A stretch of DNA of 64,000 bases, taken from contig CALMPB010000326.1 of NCBI GenBank assembly GCA_937871985.1, positions 1 to 64,000 on the forward strand, written 5' to 3'. A program made the translations under genes and the position numbers. The notes under the pieces were generated by a model that searched no databases, was not told the origin of the DNA, and saw nothing but the letters and a program-made list of their open reading frames with translations. The DNA comes from an uncultured Burkholderiaceae bacterium. Its GTDB lineage: Bacteria; Pseudomonadota; Gammaproteobacteria; Burkholderiales; Burkholderiaceae. Shown here in pieces: positions 18,931 through 28,006 of this stretch (positions are counted from its first letter, which is position 1; each line of letters starts with the position of its first letter).

Positions 18931-20769
18931 ATGGACGGCGCAAGCCTGTTGCCATTGGCGGTGGTTTATCTTGGCGCCGGCGTCGTCGCCGTTCCCATCG
19001 CCCGGCGATTCGGCCTGGGATCCGTGCTGGGCTATCTGCTGGCCGGCGTTCTCATCGGTCCGTTCACGCTGCATCTGGTCAGCAATCACGCCGGCGTCAT
19101 GCACTTCGCCGAATTCGGCGTCGTCATCATGCTTTTCCTCATCGGCATGGAGGTTCGTCCGTCCCGGCTCTGGGCCATGCGCGGCCTGCTGTTCGGGCTG
19201 GGCGGCGCCCAGGTTCTGGCGACCGGCCTGGCGCTGGCTGCCGCCGTCATGGCGCTGGGGCTGGAATGGCGCGCCGCCCTGGCGCTGGGCTTCATCCTGG
19301 CGTTGTCGTCCACGGCAGTGGTGCTGCAAACCTTTGCTGAACGCGGGCTGCAACACACGGCCGCCGGAACGGCGACCTTCGGCATCCTGCTGTTCCAGGA
19401 CATATCCACCATTCCCATGTTCGCCGCCCTGCCCATGCTGGCCGCCGGCGGCGCTTTTTCCACAGCGGCGCCCGGCGGCCAAGGCATGCTGGCCGGACTG
19501 CCGTCATGGGCGCATGCCCTGGCCGTCCTCGCGGCAATGGCCGTGATCGTCGTGGCGGGACGCTACCTGACCCGGCCGGTTTTCCGCTTCATCGCCAACT
19601 CGCACGCACGCGAAATCTTCACCGCGTCCGCGCTGCTGCTGGTGGTCGCGGTCACCCTGCTCATGGAAGCCGTCGGCCTGTCGTCCGCGCTGGGCGCGTT
19701 CCTGGCCGGCGTGGTGCTTGCCGACAGCGAATACCGACGCGAACTCGAAAGCGACATCGAACCCTTCCGCGGACTGCTGCTTGGGCTGTTCTTCATCTCG
19801 GTCGGAGTGGGATTGAACCTGGGGTTCATCGCCGCCCATCTTGCCGTGCTGGCCGCCCTGGTCGCCGGCCTCATGGCCGTCAAGTTCGTAGTGGCGTTCG
19901 CCGTTGCCAGGGCATTCCGCATGGACGGCCGATCGGCGTCGCTGACCGCGGCGGCGCTGTCCCAAGGCAGCGAATTCGCCTTCGTCATGCTGGGCATTGT
20001 TTCGGCCGCCGGCATCATCCAGGAGCAGACCGCCGTTCTGGCCACGGCAACCGTGGCCATCTCGATGGCGCTTACGCCGCTGGCGCTCATCGCCTACAAG
20101 CACTGGTGCTCGCACAGCCTTTCTTCGGCGCCGGAACCGGAAAACGAAGCCTTCGAAACCCGCCCCGATGTCATCGTCGCCGGCTTCGGGCGCTTCGGGC
20201 AAATCGCCGCGCGGCTTCTTATCGTCAACGGCTTCAAAACCTCGACGCTCGACGCCAGCGCCGAGCAGGTCGAACTGGTCCGGCGGTTCGGGCGCAGGGT
20301 CTACTACGGCGACGCGACCCGGCTCGACCTGCTCAAGGCCTCGGGCGCCGCCGACGCCAAGCTGCTCATCGTGGCCATCGACGACAGGGACCAGGCCGAA
20401 ACCTTGGTCGAAGAAGCGGCCCGCCACTTCCCGAACCTGAAGATACTGGCGCGCGCCTACGACAGGCGCCATGCCTACCACTTGCTGGACAAGGGCGCGC
20501 ACGGCATCGAGCGGGAGACCTTCGAAGCCAGCCTGGCATTGGGCGCCCAGGCGCTGAAGTCGCTGGGCTTCAAGGACTCCCAGGCCCAGCGCGCGGCACA
20601 CTTGTTCCGCAGGCACGACGCCAATGCGTTCCAGAAGCTGGCCCCTCTTTGGAAAGACGAAGAGCGGTACATCATTGCCAGCCGCGAAAGCAGCGAACGC
20701 ATGAACGATCTTTTGGCGGCGGACATCCAGGCCATGCTGCATGAAGACTCCGGCAAGCCCGGCGCATAG
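18931..20769 (+). CDS. CPA2-family K+/H+ antiporter (KefB/KefC type)
   Basis: 612-residue monovalent cation:proton antiporter. About 12-13 membrane helices fill the first 395 residues, followed by a cytoplasmic TrkA-N (RCK) domain. That domain opens with the dinucleotide fold VIVAGFGRFGQ and ends with a helical tail. The architecture matches glutathione-gated KefB/KefC, but gating by glutathione is not demonstrable here. The ATG has a distant AAAGG. Location next to an exported dienelactone hydrolase and near a glutathionyl-hydroquinone reductase suggests electrophile defence, which is inference. Confidence 0.9.
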   Translation: MDGASLLPLAVVYLGAGVVAVPIARRFGLGSVLGYLLAGVLIGPFTLHLVSNHAGVMHFAEFGVVIMLFLIGMEVRPSRLWAMRGLLFGLGGAQVLATGLALAAAVMALGLEWRAALALGFILALSSTAVVLQTFAERGLQHTAAGTATFGILLFQDISTIPMFAALPMLAAGGAFSTAAPGGQGMLAGLPSWAHALAVLAAMAVIVVAGRYLTRPVFRFIANSHAREIFTASALLLVVAVTLLMEAVGLSSALGAFLAGVVLADSEYRRELESDIEPFRGLLLGLFFISVGVGLNLGFIAAHLAVLAALVAGLMAVKFVVAFAVARAFRMDGRSASLTAAALSQGSEFAFVMLGIVSAAGIIQEQTAVLATATVAISMALTPLALIAYKHWCSHSLSSAPEPENEAFETRPDVIVAGFGRFGQIAARLLIVNGFKTSTLDASAEQVELVRRFGRRVYYGDATRLDLLKASGAADAKLLIVAIDDRDQAETLVEEAARHFPNLKILARAYDRRHAYHLLDKGAHGIERETFEASLALGAQALKSLGFKDSQAQRAAHLFRRHDANAFQKLAPLWKDEERYIIASRESSERMNDLLAADIQAMLHEDSGKPGA

Positions 20770-20994
20770 CCGGCTGCCGCCAATGACTCCGCGCAGGCCT
20801 GGCCACGGCCGCGGGACGCGACCTACGCTGGAACAAAAAGCGGGCGGGCCATCAGCCATCGCGGCGCTCTCGCCCGGCTTGTCTTGTTTTGCGTCCGGGG
20901 TCATAATTTTTACGTGCCTGGATTTTTCAAACAGGGTTTTCGCGCCCCGAACGGCTGCCGGGCCCGCCATACGTCAACCTTTTTGCGAGTTTCA

Positions 20995-21936
20995 ATGAAA
21001 TACGTTGATTACTACAAAGTGCTCGGCCTGGAGCGCAATGCTTCCCAGGCCGACATAAAAAAGGCCTATCGCCAAATGGCCCATAAATACCACCCCGACG
21101 TCTCCAAAGAGGCCGGGGCCGAAGAAAAATTCAAGCAAGCCGCCGAGGCCTACGCAACACTCAAAGATCCCGAAAAACGCGCCGCCTACGACAACCTGGG
21201 CGCTTACAGCCAAGGCGAGGAATTCGTGCCGCCGCATCAATGGCAGGAACAGTTCCATGAATCCGCCGCCGGCTTTTCCGACGTCGACCTTGCCGACCTG
21301 CTGGCGGCGTTCGCGCAGGCCCAGCGATCCGAGCAGCAGCACCGCGCGCAGCGGCCCGTCCATGGCCAGGATTTCGAAGTTTCCCTGCCCGTTACGCTGG
21401 AGCAAGTCTATACAGGCGCCGAAACGGAAATCAGCATCGCCGTGCCTGAGTACGATAAACAGGGGCTGCTGCATCGCGTGCCGCATACTTTCCGGGTCAA
21501 CATCCCCAAAGGAGCCTCCGACGGCCAGCGCCTGCGCCTGCCGGGCAAGGGCGGCACAGGCTTGAACGGCGGAAAGCCGGGCGATCTATACCTGATCATG
21601 AAAGTCCAGCCTCACTCGCTTTATCGTGTCGACGGCCGCGACCTGTACATGGAACTGCCTCTGGCCCCCTGGGAAGCCGTGCTCGGCGCCTCGGTCGAGC
21701 TTCCCACTTTGGGCGGCGCGGTCGAAATGACCATCCCGCCAAACACCGTCGCCGGGCGCAAGCTGCGCCTGTCCAGGCGCGGCCTGCCGACAAGCGGCGA
21801 CGTCCAGGGCGACCTGTATGCCATCGTGCACATCGAAGTGCCCAAGACCACGACCGAGCGTGAGCGCGAACTCTATGGCCAGCTTGCCGCCGCCTCCAGC
21901 TTCAAGCCGCGCGCGCAAGCCAACGCAGGAGCATAA
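20995..21936 (+). CDS. cbpA: DnaJ-like co-chaperone CbpA
   Basis: 313-residue curved-DNA-binding/J-domain protein. The J domain spans residues 1-70 with H33-P34-D35. A Gly/Phe-poor linker follows, then two DnaJ C-terminal beta domains (about 115-300) without the zinc fingers of DnaJ. The ATG at 20995 begins the J domain exactly; the longer reading from 20884 adds nothing recognisable. CbpM follows two bases after the stop, the normal cbpAM pair. It stimulates DnaK and binds curved DNA in stationary phase. Confidence 0.93.
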   Translation: MKYVDYYKVLGLERNASQADIKKAYRQMAHKYHPDVSKEAGAEEKFKQAAEAYATLKDPEKRAAYDNLGAYSQGEEFVPPHQWQEQFHESAAGFSDVDLADLLAAFAQAQRSEQQHRAQRPVHGQDFEVSLPVTLEQVYTGAETEISIAVPEYDKQGLLHRVPHTFRVNIPKGASDGQRLRLPGKGGTGLNGGKPGDLYLIMKVQPHSLYRVDGRDLYMELPLAPWEAVLGASVELPTLGGAVEMTIPPNTVAGRKLRLSRRGLPTSGDVQGDLYAIVHIEVPKTTTERERELYGQLAAASSFKPRAQANAGA

Positions 21937-21938
21937 TC

Positions 21939-22280
21939 ATGACCCCAACCACGACCACCCTGTCCCTGACCGAAAGCGTCTGGCTCAACGACTCGGACAT
22001 CTGTTCTCTGGCTCATATCGTCGAAGTGTCGGGACTGGCCGAGCAGGACATCATGGATCTGGTGGAAACCGGCATCCTCGAACCCGCCAACGCCGATCCG
22101 GGCAATTACTTTTTTCGCGCCGACTGCGTCGTCGTGGCCCGTACCGCGCGCCGCCTGCGCGACGATTTCGAACTCAATCCCAACGGCCTGGCCCTGGCCT
22201 TGAATCTGCTGCAACGCGTGTCGCAGCTTGAACAAGAACTGGCCAGCCTGCGCGCCAAAGGCTCGGGCCGACGGCGATAA
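21939..22280 (+). CDS. cbpM: chaperone modulatory protein CbpM
   Basis: 113-residue MerR-HTH-like protein that inhibits CbpA through its J domain. It has the acidic helical core (VSGLAEQDIMDLVETGILEP) and a C-terminal coiled-coil-like helix (LLQRVSQLEQELASLRAK) ending in a basic tail. It is co-transcribed with cbpA at a 2-bp gap. Confidence 0.9.
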   Translation: MTPTTTTLSLTESVWLNDSDICSLAHIVEVSGLAEQDIMDLVETGILEPANADPGNYFFRADCVVVARTARRLRDDFELNPNGLALALNLLQRVSQLEQELASLRAKGSGRRR

Positions 22281-22317
22281 GAAAAGAGCATGGCGCCCCA
22301 GGGCCTGCTAATAGCTC

Positions 22318-23298
22318 CTAGGCCAGATGCCCGCGCCCATGCGGGGCGTCCAGATCCAACACAGGCCCCAGCGGCACGATGCCATTGGGGTTGATGGTCG
22401 GGTGGCTGCGATAGTAGTGCTGCTTGATGTGCTGGAAGTTTACCGTTCCAGCGACCCCCGGCCACTGATACAGCTCGCGCAAATAACCGCCCAGGTTCGG
22501 GTAGTCCGCAATGCGCCGGATATTGCACTTGAAATGGCTGTAGTAAACCGCATCGAAGCGTATCAATGTCGTGAACAGGCGCCAGTCGGCTTCGGTGACG
22601 CGCCCGCCCACCAGGTAGCGGCTCGTGGCCAGCCGCTCTTCGATTTCGTCCAGCGCGCCGAACAAACTGGCGACTTCGCCCTCGTACACGTTTTGATCCG
22701 TTGCGAAGCCCGCCTTGTACACGCCGTTGTTGATGGCGTCATAAACGCGGGCATTGACGGCGTCGATCTGCGCCAGCAAGGCGCTGGGCGCATAGTCGCC
22801 GGGCGCGGCGCCTACCCCGTCGAAGGCGCTGTTCAGCATCCGGATGATTTCCGACGATTCGTTGTTGACGATGGTTTCGCTCTTCAAGTCCCACAGCAGA
22901 GGCACCGTGACGCGGCCGCTGTAGTCGGGCACGGCCCGGCAATAGACTTCGTAAAGGTAGCGGGCATTGGCCACGGGATCGGCGATGACGCCGGACGCGG
23001 GGTCGAATGTCCAGCCGTGATCGCCCATGTACGGATTGACCGCCGAAACCCCTATGATGTTTTCCAGCCCCTTGAGCCTGCGCAATATCAAGGTGCGGTG
23101 CGCCCAGGGGCAGGCCCATGAAACGTACAAATGATAGCGGCCCGGCTCGGCGGCGAAGCCCGCATCGCCGCTTGGCCCGGCGCTGCCGTCCGGCGTGATC
23201 CAATTACGGAACTGGGCATCGCTGCGAATGAACTTTCCGCCGCTTTTCGAGGTGTCGTACCACTGATCCACCCATTTGCCGTTGACCAACAAGCCCAT
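22318..23298 (-). CDS. glutathionyl-hydroquinone reductase (Xi-class GST)
   Basis: 326-residue cytoplasmic enzyme that reduces glutathionyl-hydroquinones to hydroquinones. The catalytic Cys is C63 in SWACPWAHR. The thioredoxin-like N-terminal domain and the all-helical C-terminal GST domain have the usual Xi-class lengths, and the late NPNGIVPLGP motif is typical. The start has GAGA upstream. It fits the aromatic-degrading surroundings, where quinone by-products form, and is transcribed alone, convergent with cbpM. Confidence 0.93.
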   Translation of the reverse strand: MGLLVNGKWVDQWYDTSKSGGKFIRSDAQFRNWITPDGSAGPSGDAGFAAEPGRYHLYVSWACPWAHRTLILRRLKGLENIIGVSAVNPYMGDHGWTFDPASGVIADPVANARYLYEVYCRAVPDYSGRVTVPLLWDLKSETIVNNESSEIIRMLNSAFDGVGAAPGDYAPSALLAQIDAVNARVYDAINNGVYKAGFATDQNVYEGEVASLFGALDEIEERLATSRYLVGGRVTEADWRLFTTLIRFDAVYYSHFKCNIRRIADYPNLGGYLRELYQWPGVAGTVNFQHIKQHYYRSHPTINPNGIVPLGPVLDLDAPHGRGHLA

Positions 23299-23419
23299 TT
23301 TTTCTCTCGCTGTTTTGATTCCGGGCCTTGCGCGGCAACCCCGGCGGGATAGTCCCGGTGACGCCGGGCACGGTTCATGAACGCCACTCTAGCCATTGCG
23401 GCACAGACTGCGGCTTGAT

Positions 23420-23716
23420 TCAGATTTGTTCGAAGCGGTCGAAATGCCTTTCGGTAAGAACTTCCGTGCTTTGTACCTCGGCCACCCTCGCGGCCGGCGG
23501 CCCCGACAGCAGCCAGGATAGCATGCGATCGACCTGGTCGTGCGGGCCCTGCAGCAGCGCCTCGACGGAATTGTCGTCGTTGTTGCGCACCCAGCCCGTA
23601 ATGCCCATGGAGTGGGCCTGGCGCACGGTGGCCGCCCGGAAGCCGACACCTTGCACCCGGCCGGTTATCCGAACCGAGACGGTTTCTATATGACGGGTTT
23701 GAACTAGCTTTTTCAT
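23420..23716 (-). CDS. acyP: acylphosphatase
   Basis: 98-residue acylphosphatase hydrolysing carboxyl-phosphate bonds. The signature GRVQGVGFR holds the phosphate-binding Arg, and GWVRNNDDNSVE holds the catalytic Asn. The ATG at 23716 has no Shine-Dalgarno but is preceded seven bases upstream by TATACT, so the mRNA may be leaderless. The longer reading from 23770 is not supported. Confidence 0.88.
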   Translation of the reverse strand: MKKLVQTRHIETVSVRITGRVQGVGFRAATVRQAHSMGITGWVRNNDDNSVEALLQGPHDQVDRMLSWLLSGPPAARVAEVQSTEVLTERHFDRFEQI

Positions 23717-23803
23717 GGCGCAAAGTATACCGCCGCCAAGAACCAATGGGCCTGCAATACGGTTGCTCAACCGTCATTTCGGGTTTGACTGCGAGCGGCA
23801 ACG

Positions 23804-23965
23804 CTACTTTTTCAACACACCCAGCAAAAGCGTAATAATGAAAATAACCAGGAAGACGACGAACAGAATCTTGGCAATTTCCGCAGCCCCGGCAGCGATG
23901 CCTGTAAAGCCGAACACAGCGGCAATGATTGCGATAACAAAAAAGATGACCGCGTAACGCAACAT
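23804..23965 (-). CDS. DUF1328 small membrane protein
   Basis: 53-residue hydrophobic protein starting [20 protein letters not shown] with two membrane helices and a Gly/Ala turn ([13 protein letters not shown]), ending LLGVLKK. This is the YtjA/DUF1328 family, often stress-induced. AAGGAG lies seven bases before the ATG, and a sigma-70 promoter lies at 24041-24068. A cysteine-rich reading in another frame of the same DNA is not a gene. Confidence 0.85.
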   Translation of the reverse strand: MLRYAVIFFVIAIIAAVFGFTGIAAGAAEIAKILFVVFLVIFIITLLLGVLKK

Positions 23966-24040
23966 GTGCATTCTCCTTTTTTCCAGGAATTGAACGGTTT
24001 TCTGTGTGTAAAGCCCGCCATTGCAACAGGCTTGAAATTC

Positions 24041-24068
24041 ATTATGAAAACTTCCCGAAACAAGTCAA
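24041..24068 (-). promoter_or_regulatory. promoter for DUF1328 gene
   Basis: Minus strand -35 TTGACT (24068-24063) and -10 CATAAT (24046-24041), 16-bp spacer, about 75 bp before the start codon. The rest of the 246-bp gap (23966-24211) shows no gene. Confidence 0.55.
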
Positions 24069-24211
24069 GCGCTGTAATTTTCTGAAACTGGAAGCCATTT
24101 TGACCTTATCGTGCCGAATAGTCTGGGACCGGCGGCGATAAGACCTGAAGGGCTTGTAACACTTCGTCTCGATTGGATCGGCGTGCACGAGCGGCAATAG
24201 GGTGGCGGCCT

Positions 24212-25381
24212 TTACGGCTTCACGTAGGTCCAGTGTCCTTTTTGCATCTGCCCCAGCATCAGGGCGCTGGAATCCAGGCCGGCATGGTCTTGCGGCGTCA
24301 TGCTGTAGCGGCCGCGCGCGCCGTCGTAGTTATGTATGCTTTCAATCGCGTCCCTCAGAGCGGCCCGGAATTCGGGCGTGCCGGGCTTGGCTTTTTTCAG
24401 CGCGACAGGAGCGGCTTCGGCGATGAGCTGGGTGGCGTCCCAGCCTCCGGCCGCGAAGATATTGGATGTGCCTTTGCCGTATTTGCCGTCGTAGAGCGCG
24501 ACGAATTTTTCGACGCCCTTTTTGGCCGTATACGAATCGGGAACCTGATTTACACCCATGACGGCCGCGAACGGCGCGTAGATGCCTTCGGCGTCGGCTC
24601 CCGATATCTTGAGGAAATCGCCGAAAGTGGCGCCCAGCGTGACGTAGATGTCTTTTTTATAGCCGCGCTTGCGCAGCTCGAGAACCGGTGTGGCCGCCCC
24701 GCCGCCCGATCCGGCGATCAGGACGGCATCGGGATTCTTGGACAGCATTTTCAGAACCTGCGAGGTCACCGAGGTATCGGGGCGGGCATAGCGCTCGGCC
24801 GCGACCAGTTCGATGCCCTTGGCCGGGCTGTCAGGCGAGCTCAGATAGCGGCGCGTGAGTTTTTCCCATTGGTCGCCATAGCCGTCCGAAAAGCCGATGA
24901 AAGCCAGCTTCTTGACATGGGTATGCGCCATCTGCGCAAAAAGCGGATTGGCTTCGTGCTCGTCGTTGGTGGTGGTTTTGAATACCCAGTGCCGCTGAGC
25001 GTCCATGGGCTGAACCAGCGAGTTGGTGGGCCCCTGGGTGATATTGGGCGTCTTGCCTTCGGCGACGACGGGAATGAGCGCCATGGCCGCGGGGGTGACG
25101 GTAGGCCCGATGATGGCATCGACCTTGTCGTCGGTGATCAGGCGGCGGGCGTTTTTGACCGCCGTGGTGGCGTCGCTGCCATCGTCGAAGAACAGATAGT
25201 TGATTTTTTGGCCCGCCACCTCGGTAGGGCCAAGCAATACGCCGTTCTTCTCGAAAATACCCAGCGAAGCCGCCGGGCCGGTGGTCGACAGAATGACGCC
25301 GATATTGATGTCGGCCTGGGCCGATGCCGCGCAGGCCAGCAGACTTGCGGCGGCCAGGTATTTGAGCCTGAAATGTTGCAT
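24212..25381 (-). CDS. LivK-type ABC substrate-binding protein, orphan (cluster A)
   Basis: 389-residue periplasmic binding protein of the branched-chain amino acid/aromatic family (type I fold). The signal peptide covers residues 1-23 (AASAQA), and the mature protein begins DINIGVILSTTGPAASLG, typical of the family. The ATG follows GGAG. No permease or ATPase gene adjoins it, so it may dock on a Liv permease elsewhere, perhaps one of the two in this window. It is divergent from an IclR regulator across an A/T-rich palindrome. Neighbouring aromatic hydroxylase and dioxygenase genes suggest an aromatic acid ligand. Confidence 0.92.
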   Translation of the reverse strand: MQHFRLKYLAAASLLACAASAQADINIGVILSTTGPAASLGIFEKNGVLLGPTEVAGQKINYLFFDDGSDATTAVKNARRLITDDKVDAIIGPTVTPAAMALIPVVAEGKTPNITQGPTNSLVQPMDAQRHWVFKTTTNDEHEANPLFAQMAHTHVKKLAFIGFSDGYGDQWEKLTRRYLSSPDSPAKGIELVAAERYARPDTSVTSQVLKMLSKNPDAVLIAGSGGGAATPVLELRKRGYKKDIYVTLGATFGDFLKISGADAEGIYAPFAAVMGVNQVPDSYTAKKGVEKFVALYDGKYGKGTSNIFAAGGWDATQLIAEAAPVALKKAKPGTPEFRAALRDAIESIHNYDGARGRYSMTPQDHAGLDSSALMLGQMQKGHWTYVKP

Positions 25382-25447
25382 GCTTTGTCTCCGTTGAGGT
25401 AGAAATTCATTGAGCGGCGTGCTGCCTGGCGCTCTTATAAGTCATTT

Positions 25448-25468
25448 TATTATCACAATTTGATAATA
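25448..25468. promoter_or_regulatory. perfect palindrome, probable IclR operator
   Basis: TATTATCA-CAATT-TGATAATA, an 8-bp perfect inverted repeat with a 5-bp centre, lies in an A/T-rich gap between the binding-protein and iclR-family genes. A close relative (AATATCA, 5 bp, CGATAATT) lies at 27914-27933 before the monooxygenase/dioxygenase pair. Confidence 0.6.
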
Positions 25469-25616
25469 TAATTGAAATTATAAAAAATCAATCGGAAAAT
25501 CACCTGAAAAATAATATAAGACGAGAATCAAACAGGTATAAGTCCGGCTACAATCTCCGGACTATCGCCATGTGAAAGGCGCGCTCCGAAAGCGCTTGCA
25601 TTCCTTGAGGGCCTTT

Positions 25617-26366
25617 ATGTCCAGTCTCGCCAAAATGCTGTCCATTCTCGATCTGTTCACCGTCGAGGCGCCGCTTTGGTCGGCCGAAGGCATTTCCGAC
25701 GAAATCGGCTGCTCGGCCCCCACGAGCTATCGCTATCTTCGGGAACTGGTGGGCGCGGGGCTGCTGCTGCGCCTGGGCAACGGCCACTACACGCTGGGCC
25801 CGCGCATCATTACGCTGGACTATCAACTGCGCACCACCGACCTCTACTACACCGCGGGCCAGCCGCTCATGAGCGCCCTGGCCGAACAAACCGACTGCGA
25901 CTGCGTCATGACCCGTCTGTTCGACGAGGAAATCATCGATACCCATCGGGAGTCCGGGCCGAACAGCCTGCGCCTGGCCTACGGACGCGGACGCTCCAGG
26001 CCGCTGTTTCTTGGCGCGGCACCCAAGGTCATTCTGGCCACCCTGCCCAAGGCCAGGCTCAAGCGCCTGTACGAAAACCACGCCCAGGAACTGGCCGGGT
26101 TTCCGTTGTCGGCCACTTGGGAAATCTTCTGGGAAACACTGCAAAAAACCCGCAAGGCCGGGCATTATTTATCGAAGGGTGAACTCGAACCCAGCGTCGG
26201 CGCCATCGCCGTGCCGTTTTTCGACGACGGGCCGCAGGCCGTCGGCGCCCTGGCGCTGGTGATTCCGGCCCGCCGGATCGAGTTCATGAACTACGACAAG
26301 CTGCTCGAGCTGCTGACGTCGACCGCCCGCCAGCTAAGCCACAACGTGCGCCAGCCTGGCCCATAA
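25617..26366 (+). CDS. IclR-family transcriptional regulator
   Basis: 249-residue regulator with an N-terminal winged helix (MSSLAKMLSILDLF... CSAPTSYRYLRELV) and a C-terminal effector domain with the conserved late helix. The ATG at 25617 has GAGG seven bases upstream; the upstream in-frame ATG at 25572 lacks one. It is divergent from the binding protein, and its 3' end overlaps the convergent monooxygenase gene by 33 bp. It probably controls the aromatic genes 24.2-28.6 kb, because similar palindromes lie in both promoter regions. Confidence 0.9.
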   Translation: MSSLAKMLSILDLFTVEAPLWSAEGISDEIGCSAPTSYRYLRELVGAGLLLRLGNGHYTLGPRIITLDYQLRTTDLYYTAGQPLMSALAEQTDCDCVMTRLFDEEIIDTHRESGPNSLRLAYGRGRSRPLFLGAAPKVILATLPKARLKRLYENHAQELAGFPLSATWEIFWETLQKTRKAGHYLSKGELEPSVGAIAVPFFDDGPQAVGALALVIPARRIEFMNYDKLLELLTSTARQLSHNVRQPGP

Positions 26367-27812
26367 ACCCTGGAGTTCCTGCGGCGTATTGGCGGTGCCC
26401 AGCAAATAGCGGTCGGGGCGGACAGCCACCATGCCGGCGCCCAGAGCATCCAGCCAGTCGGCAATGGCCGGCTCGTCCGCCGGCACCAGTACGGGCTTTA
26501 CCGCAGACGCCGCGCACACCGCCTTGAGTTCGTCGTCGATCAGGCCCGGCCGGGCCACCACGTAAAAATTCATCCCTACGTTGTCGTCCATATAGCTTCC
26601 GTCCCGCAGCAAAGGCTGCCACGAAAGCGTGCCCGCCCCGCCCTGCCCATCGTTCAAGGCACTGGCGCCCAATACAGGGGTAATGCTGCGCATGAGCTCA
26701 GGGCCTTGCGCGAACTGCTGGTCGCGCTCGCGCACCTGCGCGTCGCCGGTCGCCTGGATGAGCCTGCCCAGCCGGACGGCCAGCCTGATGTATTCGTCGA
26801 CATGCGGGTGTCGTTCCCCTTGATAGGTATCGAGCAGGCTGGAAGCGCAACGGCCCGAGACGACGGCCTGCAGCTTCCAGGCCAGGTTGGCGGCGTCGCG
26901 GATTCCCGCGCACATGCCCTGCCCCAGAAACGGCGGGGTTTGATGCGCGGCATCCCCCGCCAGCAGCATGCGGCCCTTGCGCCATTGCCGGGCGATCACG
27001 GAGTGGAAGGTATACACGGCGCCGCGTTCGATGTCGGCTTCGTCGGGCGAGATCCATGACTCGACCAGGGGCCAGATGTTTTCGGTACGCGAGATTTCGG
27101 CCACGTTGTCGCCGGGCATCAGCATGATTTCCCAGCGCCTGCGGTTTCCTACCCCACGGACGTAGGTGGCGGGGCGCTGGGGATTGCAGAACTGTATGCT
27201 GAAATCGCCCAGCGACCTCGACCACGAACCTTTGAGAATGGCGTCGAACACCAGCCATTTTTCGTGCAGGCCCAGATCTTCGAGCTCGGATCCGATAAGC
27301 CGCCGCACGAGGGAGCGCGCGCCGTCGCACCCCACCACAAAGCGGGCATCCAGGCTGGCAAGCCCGCCGCTGGCGACGTCTTCATAGCGCAGGGTAAGGT
27401 GGGTGTCGTGCTCGTCCACGGCATAGACGTCGCAGCCCAGCTTGACCTGCACGCCGGGCCTGTCGCGCAGCCGTTCGCGCAACAGGCGTTCGAGGTCGGG
27501 CTGATGAAAGCGGTAGCTGGGATGCCAGCCCTGCGAGCCGACCTCCATCGGCCTGGGCCAGTCGACCAGCAGCTTTCCGCCAGGATCCACGAACTTCATG
27601 CCCGGCGACACATGGCAATAATCCAGCAACTGCGGGGTGATGCCTGCTTCCTGGAAAACACGCATGGTTTCACCGTCGAAATGCACGGCCCGCGGCAGCG
27701 GAAAGATTTCCGTCGCGCGGTCGAAGGCAACCACGGACAGCCCCAGCTTGCCCAGCAAATTAGCCAGAGTGGCTCCGACCGGACCCAAACCGATGATTGC
27801 TACGTCCAACAT
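26334..27812 (-). CDS. MhpA-like FAD-dependent aromatic monooxygenase
   Basis: 492-residue class A flavin hydroxylase resembling 3-(3-hydroxyphenyl)propionate hydroxylase MhpA. The FAD motif is GLGPVG near the N-terminus, the middle DG motif is FVVGCDGARS, and the second flavin motif is GDAAHQTPPFLGQGMCAGIRD. It hydroxylates a phenolic ring next to an existing hydroxyl using NAD(P)H, preparing it for ring cleavage. The ATG at 27812 follows GGAG. It is divergent from a VOC dioxygenase gene. The natural substrate cannot be read from sequence. Confidence 0.88.
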   Translation of the reverse strand: MLDVAIIGLGPVGATLANLLGKLGLSVVAFDRATEIFPLPRAVHFDGETMRVFQEAGITPQLLDYCHVSPGMKFVDPGGKLLVDWPRPMEVGSQGWHPSYRFHQPDLERLLRERLRDRPGVQVKLGCDVYAVDEHDTHLTLRYEDVASGGLASLDARFVVGCDGARSLVRRLIGSELEDLGLHEKWLVFDAILKGSWSRSLGDFSIQFCNPQRPATYVRGVGNRRRWEIMLMPGDNVAEISRTENIWPLVESWISPDEADIERGAVYTFHSVIARQWRKGRMLLAGDAAHQTPPFLGQGMCAGIRDAANLAWKLQAVVSGRCASSLLDTYQGERHPHVDEYIRLAVRLGRLIQATGDAQVRERDQQFAQGPELMRSITPVLGASALNDGQGGAGTLSWQPLLRDGSYMDDNVGMNFYVVARPGLIDDELKAVCAASAVKPVLVPADEPAIADWLDALGAGMVAVRPDRYLLGTANTPQELQGLWARLAHVVA

Positions 27813-27913
27813 GCCAGTCTCCTTGTTTTTGGAATTACCTGGGAAACTTCTGAACAAATCGGGCGGGACTCGGCAAGCTGCGCCGCGGCGGCGGCTTGTT
27901 CAAATTTTCCTTA

Positions 27914-27933
27914 AATATCATTATACGATAATT
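27914..27933. promoter_or_regulatory. imperfect palindrome, probable IclR operator
   Basis: AATATCA-TTATA-CGATAATT lies in the A/T-rich gap between the divergent monooxygenase and VOC-protein genes and resembles the perfect palindrome at 25448-25468. Further TTATC/GATAA half sites follow up to 27980. Confidence 0.5.
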
Positions 27934-28006
27934 TATGAAAATTTATCGCTGGATCTATTTTATAAAAATAGGATAATATTGATAAATGATAAATGCGGAG
28001 ACCGCT

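Noticed and set aside
23812..24063. Cysteine/serine-rich 83-codon frame on the minus strand
   Set aside because: It overlaps the DUF1328 gene in another frame; the 53-codon reading has a ribosome site, a promoter and a known family.
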